Shown: positions 36,801 through 46,783 of the stretch, in pieces | Layout of the letters: each line of letters opens with the position of its first letter | Position numbering within the stretch: position 1 is the first letter of the stretch | NCBI GenBank assembly: GCA_954871525.1 | Contig: OX940868.1 | Location: 23,617,056 to 23,681,055, forward strand | Length of the DNA: 64,000 nt | Reading direction: 5' to 3' | Origin: Parietaria judaica | Lineage: Eukaryota > Streptophyta > Magnoliopsida > Rosales > Urticaceae | The notes under the pieces: model-generated | The model's input: only the letters and a program-made list of their open reading frames with translations | What the model was told of the DNA's origin: nothing | The model's database searches: none | Translations under genes and position numbers: made by a program

Positions 36801-37447
36801 TTTTTTACTCTATTTGTTATCTTAGAAAATAGCTTGGTTTTTATTTTGTTAAAATTCAGGGTATCATGTTTTGTAGAAGGCTGACACGAGATTCTTAACT
36901 TTCTCGCAGAGATTTCTTCACTCAGTCTCAATTATTTTTAGACATATATGTTCAGTGTCATTTTCTGTTTACTTCGTTTCTTTTTTCTTTCTGTTTATGA
37001 TTGAAAAGCATGTTTTAATTATTTTTATAAATATTCTTGGTGTCTATATTTATTTATTCTGTCTTTTCTAATCATAGTTTTTGTTTGCATGATTTACTTT
37101 CGTGTCCATGGCGAAGGACAAAGAGGTTTACGTTTAAACCATCAGTGGTGTATATATAAACTAGCTCGATCATTATGTCTTCGATTATTCAGAATGGACT
37201 GGAACCGTTTTTTAAAAAAAATCATAACTAAAATCATAACTGTGTAAACCGAAAGGTCCGAAACCAATTTGCATGCAAATACATATTATATATAATTGCA
37301 TGCAATTCTACTAGCTATTAATTTTTTACATATACTTTGTTTACATCTTTTTTCTTCATTTTTTCTTTTCTAATCGCAGTTTTTGTTTGTATGTTTTATT
37401 TTAGTATACACCTCGAAGCAATGGCGGAGCTATATAGAGGCGACTGT
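33672..37447. other. AT-rich intergenic
   Basis: No gene supported. (TA)n tracts near 33880-33900 and 36697-36715. A direct duplication starts at about 37060 (listed separately). A transcription-unit-like stretch, with a TATA at 36391 and a pyrimidine-rich leader after it, is visible at 36380-36600 but no ORF follows. Confidence 0.4.
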
Positions 37448-37455
37448 ATGCTCGG

Positions 37456-38352
37456 CAGAGTCGGCCCTGACTTTACGGGGGCCCTAGGCGAAATTAGACA
37501 CGAGGCCCCAAAAAAAGTTAAATATCGTATTTGATGTATTTTTTTCTTTGGTATTGTTGCTGTTAATACATTAATTATTGAGTTGCATTATCTAATTTTA
37601 ATGTAAGAACATTTATCAGAAATATTTATCTAAAATATTAAATTTATATTTTGATGTGTGATTTCTAAAGAACGTTATTAATCAGAAAAAGAATTTAAAC
37701 TCATTAACTCAAAGTCAATTAGACTGTTTTTTACATTAAGCAAAAGTAAATAAAAGTAAAACTCTAAATAAGTGTCAGATGATCAATAGGACAACTTGAC
37801 AGTGATACTGGATTATAGACACAATTATTTTTAAAATTAATTTCCAACTTAAAAATTAGTGTTTTATTTTCATATAAATTCTACGATAGTTGGCAAGAGT
37901 TATTAACAAATTCATTATTTCTATATCAATTGTATATAACGCAAAAAAACTAAAAAATTTAAATATCATATATTAAAGTTAAACAAAATTACAAAATAAA
38001 TTAAAAATAGGCCCGAATGACATTTCCGCTTTTCAATCCAATCAACGCACTTCTATACTAATATGACAAAAGTACAGAACTCAAGATAACATATAACAAA
38101 TAAATAGAAAAAAAATATTATAATAATTTATTGTGGGTCCTACCACTTAATAGTCTTGCAGTACATAAACGTCAAATCATGCTTCTATTTATTAGAGGAT
38201 TTACATTTTACAGTCACAAAGCTTCCTTAATCCTTTTAATGGCATTCGACTTCGTTTAAAAAAAAAACTTCCGGCGACCGGCGATTGGGGGCCCCGCGGA
38301 ATCGGGGGCCTTAGGCCGTTGCCTTGCTCGCCTATCCTCAGGGCCGGCCCTG
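37456..38352. mobile_element. hAT-like non-autonomous element, 897 bp
   Basis: The left end CAGAGTCGGCCCTGACTT and the right end, reversed, CAGGGCCGGCCCTGAGGAT, are the CAGxG..GGCCCTG ends typical of plant hAT elements. The 8-bp TSD is ATGCTCGG (37448-37455) and ATGCTTGG (38353-38360), one mismatch. Subterminal GGGGGCC(C/T)TAGGC is shared by both ends. The interior is AT-rich, without a transposase frame. Confidence 0.85.
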
Positions 38353-38736
38353 ATGCTTGGACAACACTTGAAAAACGACGCATAAAAAAATAAAATAGAA
38401 AGTTTAAAAATAAAAAACGTAAATATTATGTATAAGGTATTAATAGTCACTCGAGTAATAGAATAAACATGTAGTAGTTTTTGTTGTTGCCTTGATTCTA
38501 TGGTCTTCCTTTTAGAAAGATCCAAGATATATGATTCCTAACACCAACAAAACATGTACTTTTTTAATCAAATAAAAAAACGGAATTTATCATTTTATTT
38601 AAGGCAAAATACTGAAATATAATGAGTCATAATTCTTATATTTTTAGATAATTCTTATATTTTTAGTGGTAATTTTTTATTATTATATAACTTTCTTTTT
38701 TTTTCCCTGAAAATAGTTAAAAATATATATTTTGTT
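38353..38736. other. AT-rich spacer between hAT and solo LTR
   Basis: No gene or bounded element seen. ATTCTTATATTTTTAG is directly repeated at 38631-38665. Confidence 0.5.
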
Positions 38737-38741
38737 TAGTC

Positions 38742-39275
38742 TGTGAGTATAAACCTGACTTGGCTCAACTCCTAGCAGAGATTTCCCCACCAGAGCTTGC
38801 CCGGGAAGAGAAGAGCCCGAGCAGAGATCTTACTAGCAGAAGTTCTCCCACCAGAGATGGGTCCGACCAGAGACTTCCCCGAGCTAGAAAGGACCCGACC
38901 AGGAATGTTCCTACCAGAAGAGCTCCTACCAGGATTGCCCCGAGCAGAACTAAACCCTAGCAGGCTTGCTAGGAACATACGACCAGGAGCCAAACTTGAG
39001 GAGCAAGTTTAGAGATTTGATACGATTTGGTTTCCCATTCTAATTAGGAAACGTGTAAATTGTAAAGATTTGATTGAGTCTATTTTAGGAAGTTTAGCTA
39101 GGGTTTAGCTTTCTAGTTTCTCCTATAAATACTAGTGTTAGTGGTCAATTTTTGTAACTCCATTATTATTGCATTCAATTAATCAGAGAAGCTTTTTCTC
39201 CCAAAGTTCTTCTTGCTTTCTTCTTCCTTTGTTCTTCGTGTTCTTTGGTTGCAGATCCATTAATTGGAACCAACA
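38742..39275 (+). mobile_element. Solo LTR, 534 bp
   Basis: Starts TGTGAGTATAAACC, ends GGAACCAACA, and is flanked by a perfect 5-bp TSD, TAGTC (38737-38741 and 39276-39280). The TATA box CTATAAATAC is at about 39123-39132, followed by a transcribed-region-like stretch as in Copia-type LTRs. The first 270 bp are unusual: GC-richer and made of a degenerate unit of about 16 bp (CCACCAGAGxTxxCC) repeated roughly a dozen times. Confidence 0.85.
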
Positions 39276-39280
39276 TAGTC

Positions 39281-40054
39281 TTTATCGTGAAGTTTCACAT
39301 TACGACGTAGTATTATTTCACATTTTCGCTCCTTTTGATCACATTTCTATACAATTTCAACATGTTATAACTATTTTCTTATATTATGATTTTTTTTCAC
39401 TTTTGGTTCTTTTTCATTAATTATGTTTTATTTATTCAAAGTAATAAATAGTTATAATTATTTTTTCAAAATGTGCAAAACGTGGTCATCGAGACATATG
39501 TTTCTTATTATCTACGAACAATATTTAAAAAATAATAATGAAAAATCGACTTTATATTTTGCTTAAGGTAAACTTATCAATTTGATTTTTAATTGATGTT
39601 ACAATACGTGATTGTTTTTATTTGTTTGTAAAAAAATGAAAAATTTACACTAAAAAAATTGTTAGGAAATTATCTTAGGCACCACCTCAATAGAATTACT
39701 GGCTCCGCCAGGACAAAGAGCTTTACGTTTAAAGCGTCGATGTCCTACAAATCCCCTCATCGGAATGCATTCGATTATTGAAAATGAACCGGAATCCCTT
39801 TTTATAAAAACCACAACCGTGTTAATTTAGGTTAAACTAATCTCAATTTACATGCAAATACACGTTATATATGATTGCATGCAATTTTAATAGCTGATTA
39901 AATTTAATCGCTAAACGATTTGGCACTTCACATATTTTTAAATTTTAATAGAGAATGATTTGGCACTTAACAGATTTTTATATTACAATGTCATAAAAGA
40001 AGAAATATAAGAAATTATATATATATCTCACCACTATTTTACGTGTAGCCACGC

Positions 40055-40093
<39 letters not shown>

Positions 40094-42176
40094 AATTTTT
40101 AACACATGATATTTGACTGTCCCTGCTTATTGTATAGGTTTAATTTTCAAATAACGTACTAATGTTTGAAAAAGCACTAACGTTTAAGAAAATACAAGGA
40201 CTCACACCACTATTCAACGTAAGCTTACAAAAGATAATAAATGTGTAAAATAAACACTATAAATTTAATTATTATAATGGATGCTATTTTTATATAGTAT
40301 GTATATTCTTTTTAGAAAGAAAAATGTATCATTCTACAAATTCCTAGTACTCATAAAAATTATTTTACGCGATAAATTATATATTTAATTATTATGGAAA
40401 CTACATGCAGTATTTTAATGCTCTCCTGCGTGATTATTTTTGCGTTTTATACCGATTAATGCTTCCTTACAACTTTGTTAATTTAACAGATTTTTTAATT
40501 TTGTATTAATAAAAAATTAATTTTTTTCCTGTTAACAAAGGGACTTCTTTTTTTTAATATATGTTTTTCATCATTTATTTGAAGTTATAGAAATATATGC
40601 ACGTATTTTTGTTAGAATTTAGAATTTTGAGCAACTAATTTTCTCTCAACTTTTCAAGAGACTATCAACTTTTCAACTCAAGATTTTTCTTTTATATTTA
40701 TAGATTGGTTTTTTCATTCCTTAAATCATAAATCCTCTACTGTTTATTATTCTTTAGATTATTTTGTTGTGGAATTGAGATGCTCCTGTATTGTACTATG
40801 GTTTATGCTTTTCTATGACATGGAAGATTTTGATGAGAAGGTTACTGAATTTTGCTTTTGGTTTTGCTTTGATTTGAAGGAAAAACAATGTTATGATTTG
40901 TTTGATTCTATTCGTGATAACAAAAACAAAAAAACAGCCGTGTTCTGATAAATAAATGGTTTTTTTAATTAGGTGTTCCAAGTTTAAGGAAAAAACCATG
41001 CTAAGAATTAGTTTTGTATCTATCAATGATATGATATTGTACGAAATGCCCAATTTTGTGTCAAACCTTTTAAGAAATGTCCATTTGTAAAAGTAAAAAT
41101 ACACACAATGGGCAATTTTTTATAAATGAGCATTTCGTTCATTTACCCTTTAAAAAAATAAACTACTTTCTTAAGATCTCAAAATGAGAATGATAGAATA
41201 TTTGGAGCATCTCAATATGGTGCATAATAACTTATTGGAGTTTTTTTTAGACGTTTTTTTGAACAATTTCAGTTTGAGGCTCAGTTTATAGCTTACAGAT
41301 TTTATCGGCAATTAGTTCGAGGTTCAATTTTGGCTTTAAAATCTATGCTTAAGGTTCTTTTAATTTTGATTCTTCTATATTTTTTTTTTAATGGATTCTT
41401 CTTCTATTCGTAAATGTGTTCCTTATGGTAAATGGGCCTAGTAAGGAAAAAGGCCTAGTACAAAAATCAAAATAGATGTTATTCTTTCAACGTATTGCAG
41501 ATAAAATTGATAGATTTTAAAAGAAGAACCTTAAACATAGAATTAAAATCAGTTTAAGGCTCAGTTTATGGTTCAACTCTTGTTATATCATCGTTTGGCT
41601 GATCTGAGTTTGCTTTTGATACATGTTTTAACCCGGAAACTTCAGTTTGTATGTCTTAAAATACAAGTTTGAACGAAAATATTTATGGTTTTAATAAATT
41701 TTAAAATTATGTCCCAAAATAATTTGCTCTTCAAGTTAGACAGTTTTCGATTTAGACAGTTTTAGTCTTTAATTAAAACACTTATGTTCTAACGGTTAGA
41801 CAATTTTAATTTTTAATTTAAACACTTATGTTCTTACGGTTAGCAGTTTTAATTTAAAAATTTATACAGAAAAATCTGTCTAAAAACTTTTGGAATCTTT
41901 TGGTCTTACTTTTGAGGCATAATTTTAAAATTTTGTTAAAACTCGAAAATAATTTCATTCAAACATATCTATTCGGGCATACAAATTAAAGTGTCCCTAT
42001 TTTATGTGTTTAATATTCGAATTTCTATAGGTTTGGGCTTTCCATTTTCAATATGTATTTGCTTTATTTCAATCTGTCTATTTTAGGCTAAGGGTATTTG
42101 GCTGATTTTCAAATTTTGATTCTCTTTTATTTTGATGATTTTGTAGCAGATTACTATATTTAGTGCTAATAGGATA
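39281..42176. other. AT-rich intergenic
   Basis: No gene supported. Contents: a (TA)n tract at 40061-40090, a foldback at 41043-41150 related to that at 9965, a direct repeat with 43118-43275, and a tandem repeat of about 55 bp (AAACACTTATGTTCT(A/T)ACGG) at 41750-41850. A Helitron-5'-like stretch (CTTTTATATTTATAGATT) lies near 40690. Confidence 0.45.
41345..41500 (+). repeat. Direct repeat, first copy (second at 43118-43275)
   Basis: ATGCTTAAGGTTCTT, TGGGCCTAGTAAGGAAAA and GGCCTAGTACAAAAATCAAA recur in order at 43118-43275, about 1.6 kb to the right in the same orientation. The hAT element at 42185 lies between them. They could be ends of an old element or a local duplication; no TSD was found. 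Confidence 0.65.
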
Positions 42177-42184
42177 GGTTGTGC

Positions 42185-42743
42185 TAGGGCTGCAACCGGT
42201 CGGTTAACCTGTTTATTTTTCACTATTTGGTATTCTTAATCTAATTTCGGTTAGTCATGTTTTAATAACCTTAACCTGTTTTTAAAACCGGTTAACTGGA
42301 AATCGGTTAACTTAATTTCCGGTTATCACAATCTTATTAACCTGTTTAATAACCTTAACCTGTTTTTTATTTATAAACGCAGCATTCAACACATTTTATC
42401 GCAACAATAACACATATCGGTCCATAAAAAATCACAAATAAAACAATCCAGTCCAAAAAGAAACGTACCGATCCAAAACATTAATCCAAAAAGTACAACA
42501 ATTATAAATAATCCAAAAAGTCAATGAGACTTTTAATTGAGAGATAAGTAACCCTACTTAATTTAATTCTAAAATATTTACATAAAAATTAATATTAAAA
42601 CCAGTTATAAAAACCGGTTACAAAAATAACCTGTTTTGAAAAATAAATAACCTGTAACCTTATCCTGTTTGAAACCGGATACTGTCGACCTTAACCTGTT
42701 TAAAAAAAAAAAAAAATCGGTTACCGATTATTTTGCACACCTA
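42185..42743. mobile_element. hAT-like non-autonomous element, 559 bp
   Basis: The left end TAGGGCTGCAACCGGT and the right end reversed TAGGTGTGCAAAATAATCGG are bounded by a perfect 8-bp TSD, GGTTGTGC (42177-42184 and 42744-42751). The arms are full of CCGGTTAACCTG / AACCTGTTT words in both orientations. It is a relative of the element at 29403 by end sequence (TAGGGxTGCAAxC) and architecture, but with ACCGGTTA instead of ACCCGGTA as the repeated word. Confidence 0.92.
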
Positions 42744-42751
42744 GGTTGTGC

Positions 42752-43729
42752 TAATAAAAGCATAATTTATTTTTTAAATGTGAGCATTTAATAAAAATCA
42801 TCAATAGCTTTATACCAATAATTACCGATTGCATTATTAGATAAGATTGTATTTATGTTGATAAAAATATTATAAAATGAAATTAATCAACATCCTCATT
42901 TAAATTTTAAGTGTTATTTTTACGTCAGTAAACTAGTTAAAATTAATGCGAGATTACGTGGATAAATTAATGTAAACTATAAGAGAATACTTTTATTTTA
43001 TTTATTTTAAATAACTGAAAGGTTATATTCAGTATAAAAATTGAGAATACAATTTATAAAACAAAAACTCCATATACTTAATAAAACTAAATATTATAAA
43101 TACGAAACATATTATTTATGCTTAAGGTTCTTCTTTTAATTTTGATTCTTCTTCTATTCTTTTTTATTTTAATGGATTTTTTTTTCTATTCTTAAATGGG
43201 TTCCGTTTGGTACATGGGCCTAGTAAGGAAAACGGCCTAGTACAAAAATCAAAATAGATATTCTTTCAACGTATTTTATTGAGACGCCATTATGTTTAAC
43301 TAAAGGCTTTGGGCCAAGGCCGAAGCTTCTCAGTGCTTGGACCGAGCTCCGTGCTTACAGTTGTCAATTTGGGCACTTCTCAATTTGTCAACTTTCTAGA
43401 TTGTGAATATACATATTGTAGGCCTAATATATTGTAATATAAGTAGAGAAATCATAGCTAATAGTCACATTAATAAGTTGAAATTGTATTTTATCAAACG
43501 TATGATTTTAATTTTAAAAATAGCCAACCAGGATGATATGGCATTCATAACAAATTTCTCCATACCGAAATTGCCCCTCAATTATTTAAATACGTTTTTT
43601 ATTTTCATATAAATTAAATTTTTAATTTACTATTAATTATGCATGATTTTAGGGATAAATTTGTACCAGATTTTGAAATAATATACCCAAAATTTTGTCT
43701 CAAATTTCTCTATCTCTCACACACAGCAG
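42752..43729. other. Intergenic, AT-rich
   Basis: Contains the second copy (43118-43275) of the direct repeat from 41345. No gene supported. Confidence 0.45.
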
Positions 43730-43935
43730 TCCACCCCATGAGGTACGCCGTGTCCTCATTGCAGTCCTTACACAGGTCGCGTCACGACTTGAGCACGGCC
43801 TGCGGTGTCGCGACGAGGTGGTGCTGTACGAGGCAGCGGATCATCATCTTTGCGACTTCGCGTTGAAGGCGTAGAACTGCACTGAGATGTGCGTCTCGGG
43901 TGTGATGAAGAGCGCCCGCGCGGCCGATTTAATAC
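43730..43935 (-). other. GC-rich block, probable gene fragment of unknown origin
   Basis: A compositional island with many CpGs in AT-rich surroundings. The minus strand can be read as LQREVAKMMIRCLVQHHLVATPQAVLKS, a stop, then RDLCKDCNEDTAYLMGW, with other frames also open. I do not recognise it. It lies beside the HD-ZIP IV fragment but does not match the expected C-terminus of that family, so it may be a separate captured fragment. Confidence 0.35.
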
Positions 43936-44164
43936 AATGTATCACCCCTTACTCTGCTGATTCCGTCCTCATCGCCACCCGGATCAGGTAATATCTTCCG
44001 CTGTGGTTGCTTCATTCTTGAATTGATTTTGGTTTATGAGGTTGTTTTTTTTTTTTGGAACATTTCAAATGAATTTGATATTTCTCTCTCTCATCGGCAT
44101 TCTTCCTCGCTTGATGTGATCAGAGATCAGTCCAAACTCAGAGGCAAACCTACTCACCACCATG

Positions 44165-44330
44165 ACCGGCAAGATGGCGAACACGGACGGCAGGAGCGCC
44201 ACGTAGGCTGAGTTGCCGCTGTTCATCACGACGTGCATAGAAGGGATGTCCACCGGCACGTACAACACCAACGACTTCGGCGCGTCTATTCACGTCTTCT
44301 GCAAAATCAGCATGCCTCTGGCTCGTGTAG
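44165..44330 (-). pseudogene. HD-ZIP class IV homeodomain-START protein fragment
   Basis: The minus strand from the ATG at 44313 reads MLILQKT, a TGA stop, then [18 protein letters not shown] and [23 protein letters not shown]. This matches the region after the START domain of plant HD-ZIP IV transcription factors ([42 protein letters not shown]), which control epidermal cell fate. An in-frame stop, the change of the conserved PSGFAI to PSVFAI, and absence of homeodomain and START parts nearby make it a dead fragment. Family call is from motif recall. Confidence 0.8.
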
Positions 44331-46783
44331 ATCGCCTGCCAAGCATAAGAACTTCAAAATGCCCCTCGTGTTTTGGCAATCATTTTTTTTATATATAATT
44401 TTTTTGTAAATGTATGTTATTTTTGTTAATTCGAATTGCAAGGGTATGTTAATTCGAATTGTAAATGTAAGTTTATTCATGTAAATGTATGTTAAATCGA
44501 ATTATAAATGTGTGTTAATTGGTTTATTTGTATTTATTTGATTTTTTAAGAAATTTTTTTATTTTAAAAAGTGAAAATCATTTTTTAAATTTAAATTTGA
44601 AATTTATTTTTAAATTTAGAATTCAAATATTTGTTTCTAATTTATTATTTTATTTAAATTCGTAATAATTATTAATAGTATAATAAATATTAAATAAATT
44701 TGTTAATTCAAATTTTAATATTAATTATTATTAATAATAAGGATAAATAAGTCGTTTTATATCGGTTAATGTGGTTTATTTGGTATGTCATAAAAATAAC
44801 TAAACAATGACTATTTTAACAAATTCAAAACATTGAGATAGCTAATTAGCTACACGTAATATCGATCGATATCATCATTTAGAAAGAAAAATACTTTCAA
44901 CTCATCGTGCATGTATACTTATATTACAATTTTTTTCGGAAGGCAATGTACCAAGTACTGGAGTAGTTTTCTTTACGCTCGTGCATAAATTTACAAAAAA
45001 GAAGAGATTAAATATATATATATATATATATAGCTTATAAAAATAAAGCATCCAATTCCATACAAATTCAAATTGAGTTATAGAGCTGCTATTTATAGGA
45101 ATGTGCAAAGTGCAATTAAATATACATTTATTAGTGATAACTGAGCTAATCCATATATTATAAAATAAAGAATTTGTAAGTAACATGACAAAATATGGTG
45201 AAATTTTTTTGAATTAATTCTTTTATATAAAAAATTTAGAATGTTTTTAAATCCTGAGAGGTGAATGGAGTATGGAGAATTTTGTAAAAATAAGTCATAA
45301 TTTATATGCTACAAATGCATCAAAAAGATATGGATGAAAAAATTGATTAAGACGAATGGAGTTTTCAAGTATTCTTACCCATAATTTCAGAAGTCGGATA
45401 AATACCTACTTTGTTGAAACGTAAATGGAATACGATTACTGTTAATATCTTTATTAATTATATTTATTTGTCCATCACTATACTTTACCGCATTATAATA
45501 TTACGGGAAAATGACAGGCATAAGTACTCAAAATCTTTAAAAAGTTAATATTAAGTTCCTATTCTTTTTTTTTTTTGGATGACGAAAGTTGTCAAACTCT
45601 TATTTTGTGTTTCTTGTCATATTTTCTTCTAACATGACGAAAGACACAAAATAAGATCTTAGTAATTTTCACAACAAAAAAGAATGAGAACTTAATGTAA
45701 ATTTTTAAAAACTGTAAGTACTTATAACGTTATTTTCCCTAATATTATTATACTACTATTTGTTTTTATTCGAGGGGCGTGCATGTGCACGCTGGTATTA
45801 ATCTGACAATATTTATTTGTCGTTTCTACCGTCCAAATTAAGAAATAGAACCGTTACGTTGGATCGATTGATATGCGAGTCTATTTTATTACTTTCTTTA
45901 AAAACAAATAGCGGCATAAATATCAATAAAAATTTTAAATTTATAAGTGTATTCCTTTATTTGAAAATAATAGTAAAAATATTTAAAGTTCGTTAAATGA
46001 AATTTTATTGATACTTAATTTCCACCGTTACATATCAAATTTTAAATACCTTAATAGTTTGCGACATAAATACTTCAAGTCAATAAAAGTTTCATCGTAG
46101 TTAGTTTGTAGGTACGATGAATATCGGTATTTAACACCATCCATACCCTTAGTTTGACTTTGTATATACTTGTTATTAAAAAGAAAAATCAGAAGAAAAA
46201 AAAATCGGATAAAATTTCCCAGATTAATAAAAACAAAATAGAGAAAGAGATAGTCTTATTAGTTGCTTCATAATAGCGTGTGTCACTTTAAATTTGACAC
46301 ATGACGACATAAATATAAAAGGAAAGTTAAATTTTATAGATTTTGGTTTTTTGGTTATGATTTTTAAATTTTTTGGAAATTGTCGCTAACTTTTGTTGAC
46401 TAGTCGTTAACTTTTGTTAACTTAAAGTATTTATGCTGCAAATTATTTAGAGAGAGGACCGGAGCCATACAATAGGCTTTGTTGAAGCCTTAAACGTGTC
46501 ACTTAAAGTTTGACATGTAAATGCGTCAACTGAGTGCCCACGAAAATCTCATTTTAAACATTTATAAGTATTTTCACCGCTACCTTTTAAATTAGAGAAT
46601 ATACCTGTAAGTTTTGAATGACTTAATAGTATTTATTTATGTTTATAATATATCCCTGTAATTCTGCTAAGTGAACGCCTTTCGGATAGCTTCCTCGTGA
46701 AACCAACCAGTTTTACCCAAACACAGTTTTGTCTCTTTTGGTTTTGGTTCTTGAACACTCTCTGTGTTTGTGAAGCAAGAGAG
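44331..46783. other. Intergenic upstream of ankyrin gene 1
   Basis: AT-rich. Contains a (TA)n tract at 45011-45032 and the MITE at 45505. Around 45900-46440 repeated words such as AATAGCGGCATAAATA and GCGACATAAATAC hint at further decayed MULE-like termini, but they cannot be bounded. Confidence 0.4.
45505..45739. mobile_element. MULE-type MITE, 235 bp
   Basis: The ends GGGAAAATGACAGGCATAAG and, reversed, GGGAAAATAACGTTATAAG continue as inverted arms (AGTACTxAxA..TTAAAAAxTT..ATTAAGTTC). The 9-bp flanks are TAATATTAC (45496-45504) and TAATATTAT (45740-45748), an 8/9 TSD match. Confidence 0.82.

Larger units (their letters stand above)
37060..39905 (+). repeat. Direct duplication interrupted by two transposons
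   Basis: 37060-37330 and the pair of flanks at 37365-37430 and 39695-39905 are copies of one unit. TTTTCTAATC(A/G), AGTTTTTGTTTG(C/T)ATG, then GGACAAAGAG..TTTACGTTTAAA, TCGATTATT and TTGCATGCAATT appear in the same order. The second copy is split by the hAT element at 37456-38352 and the solo LTR at 38742-39275. Confidence 0.65.

Noticed and set aside
38760..38993. Overlapping Arg/Pro/Ser-rich frames on both strands
   Set aside because: Produced by the degenerate repeat of about 16 bp in the U3-like part of the solo LTR.
40796..41104. 102-codon frame on the minus strand
   Set aside because: Low-complexity K/F/I-rich translation of AT-rich DNA overlapping a foldback repeat; no conservation.
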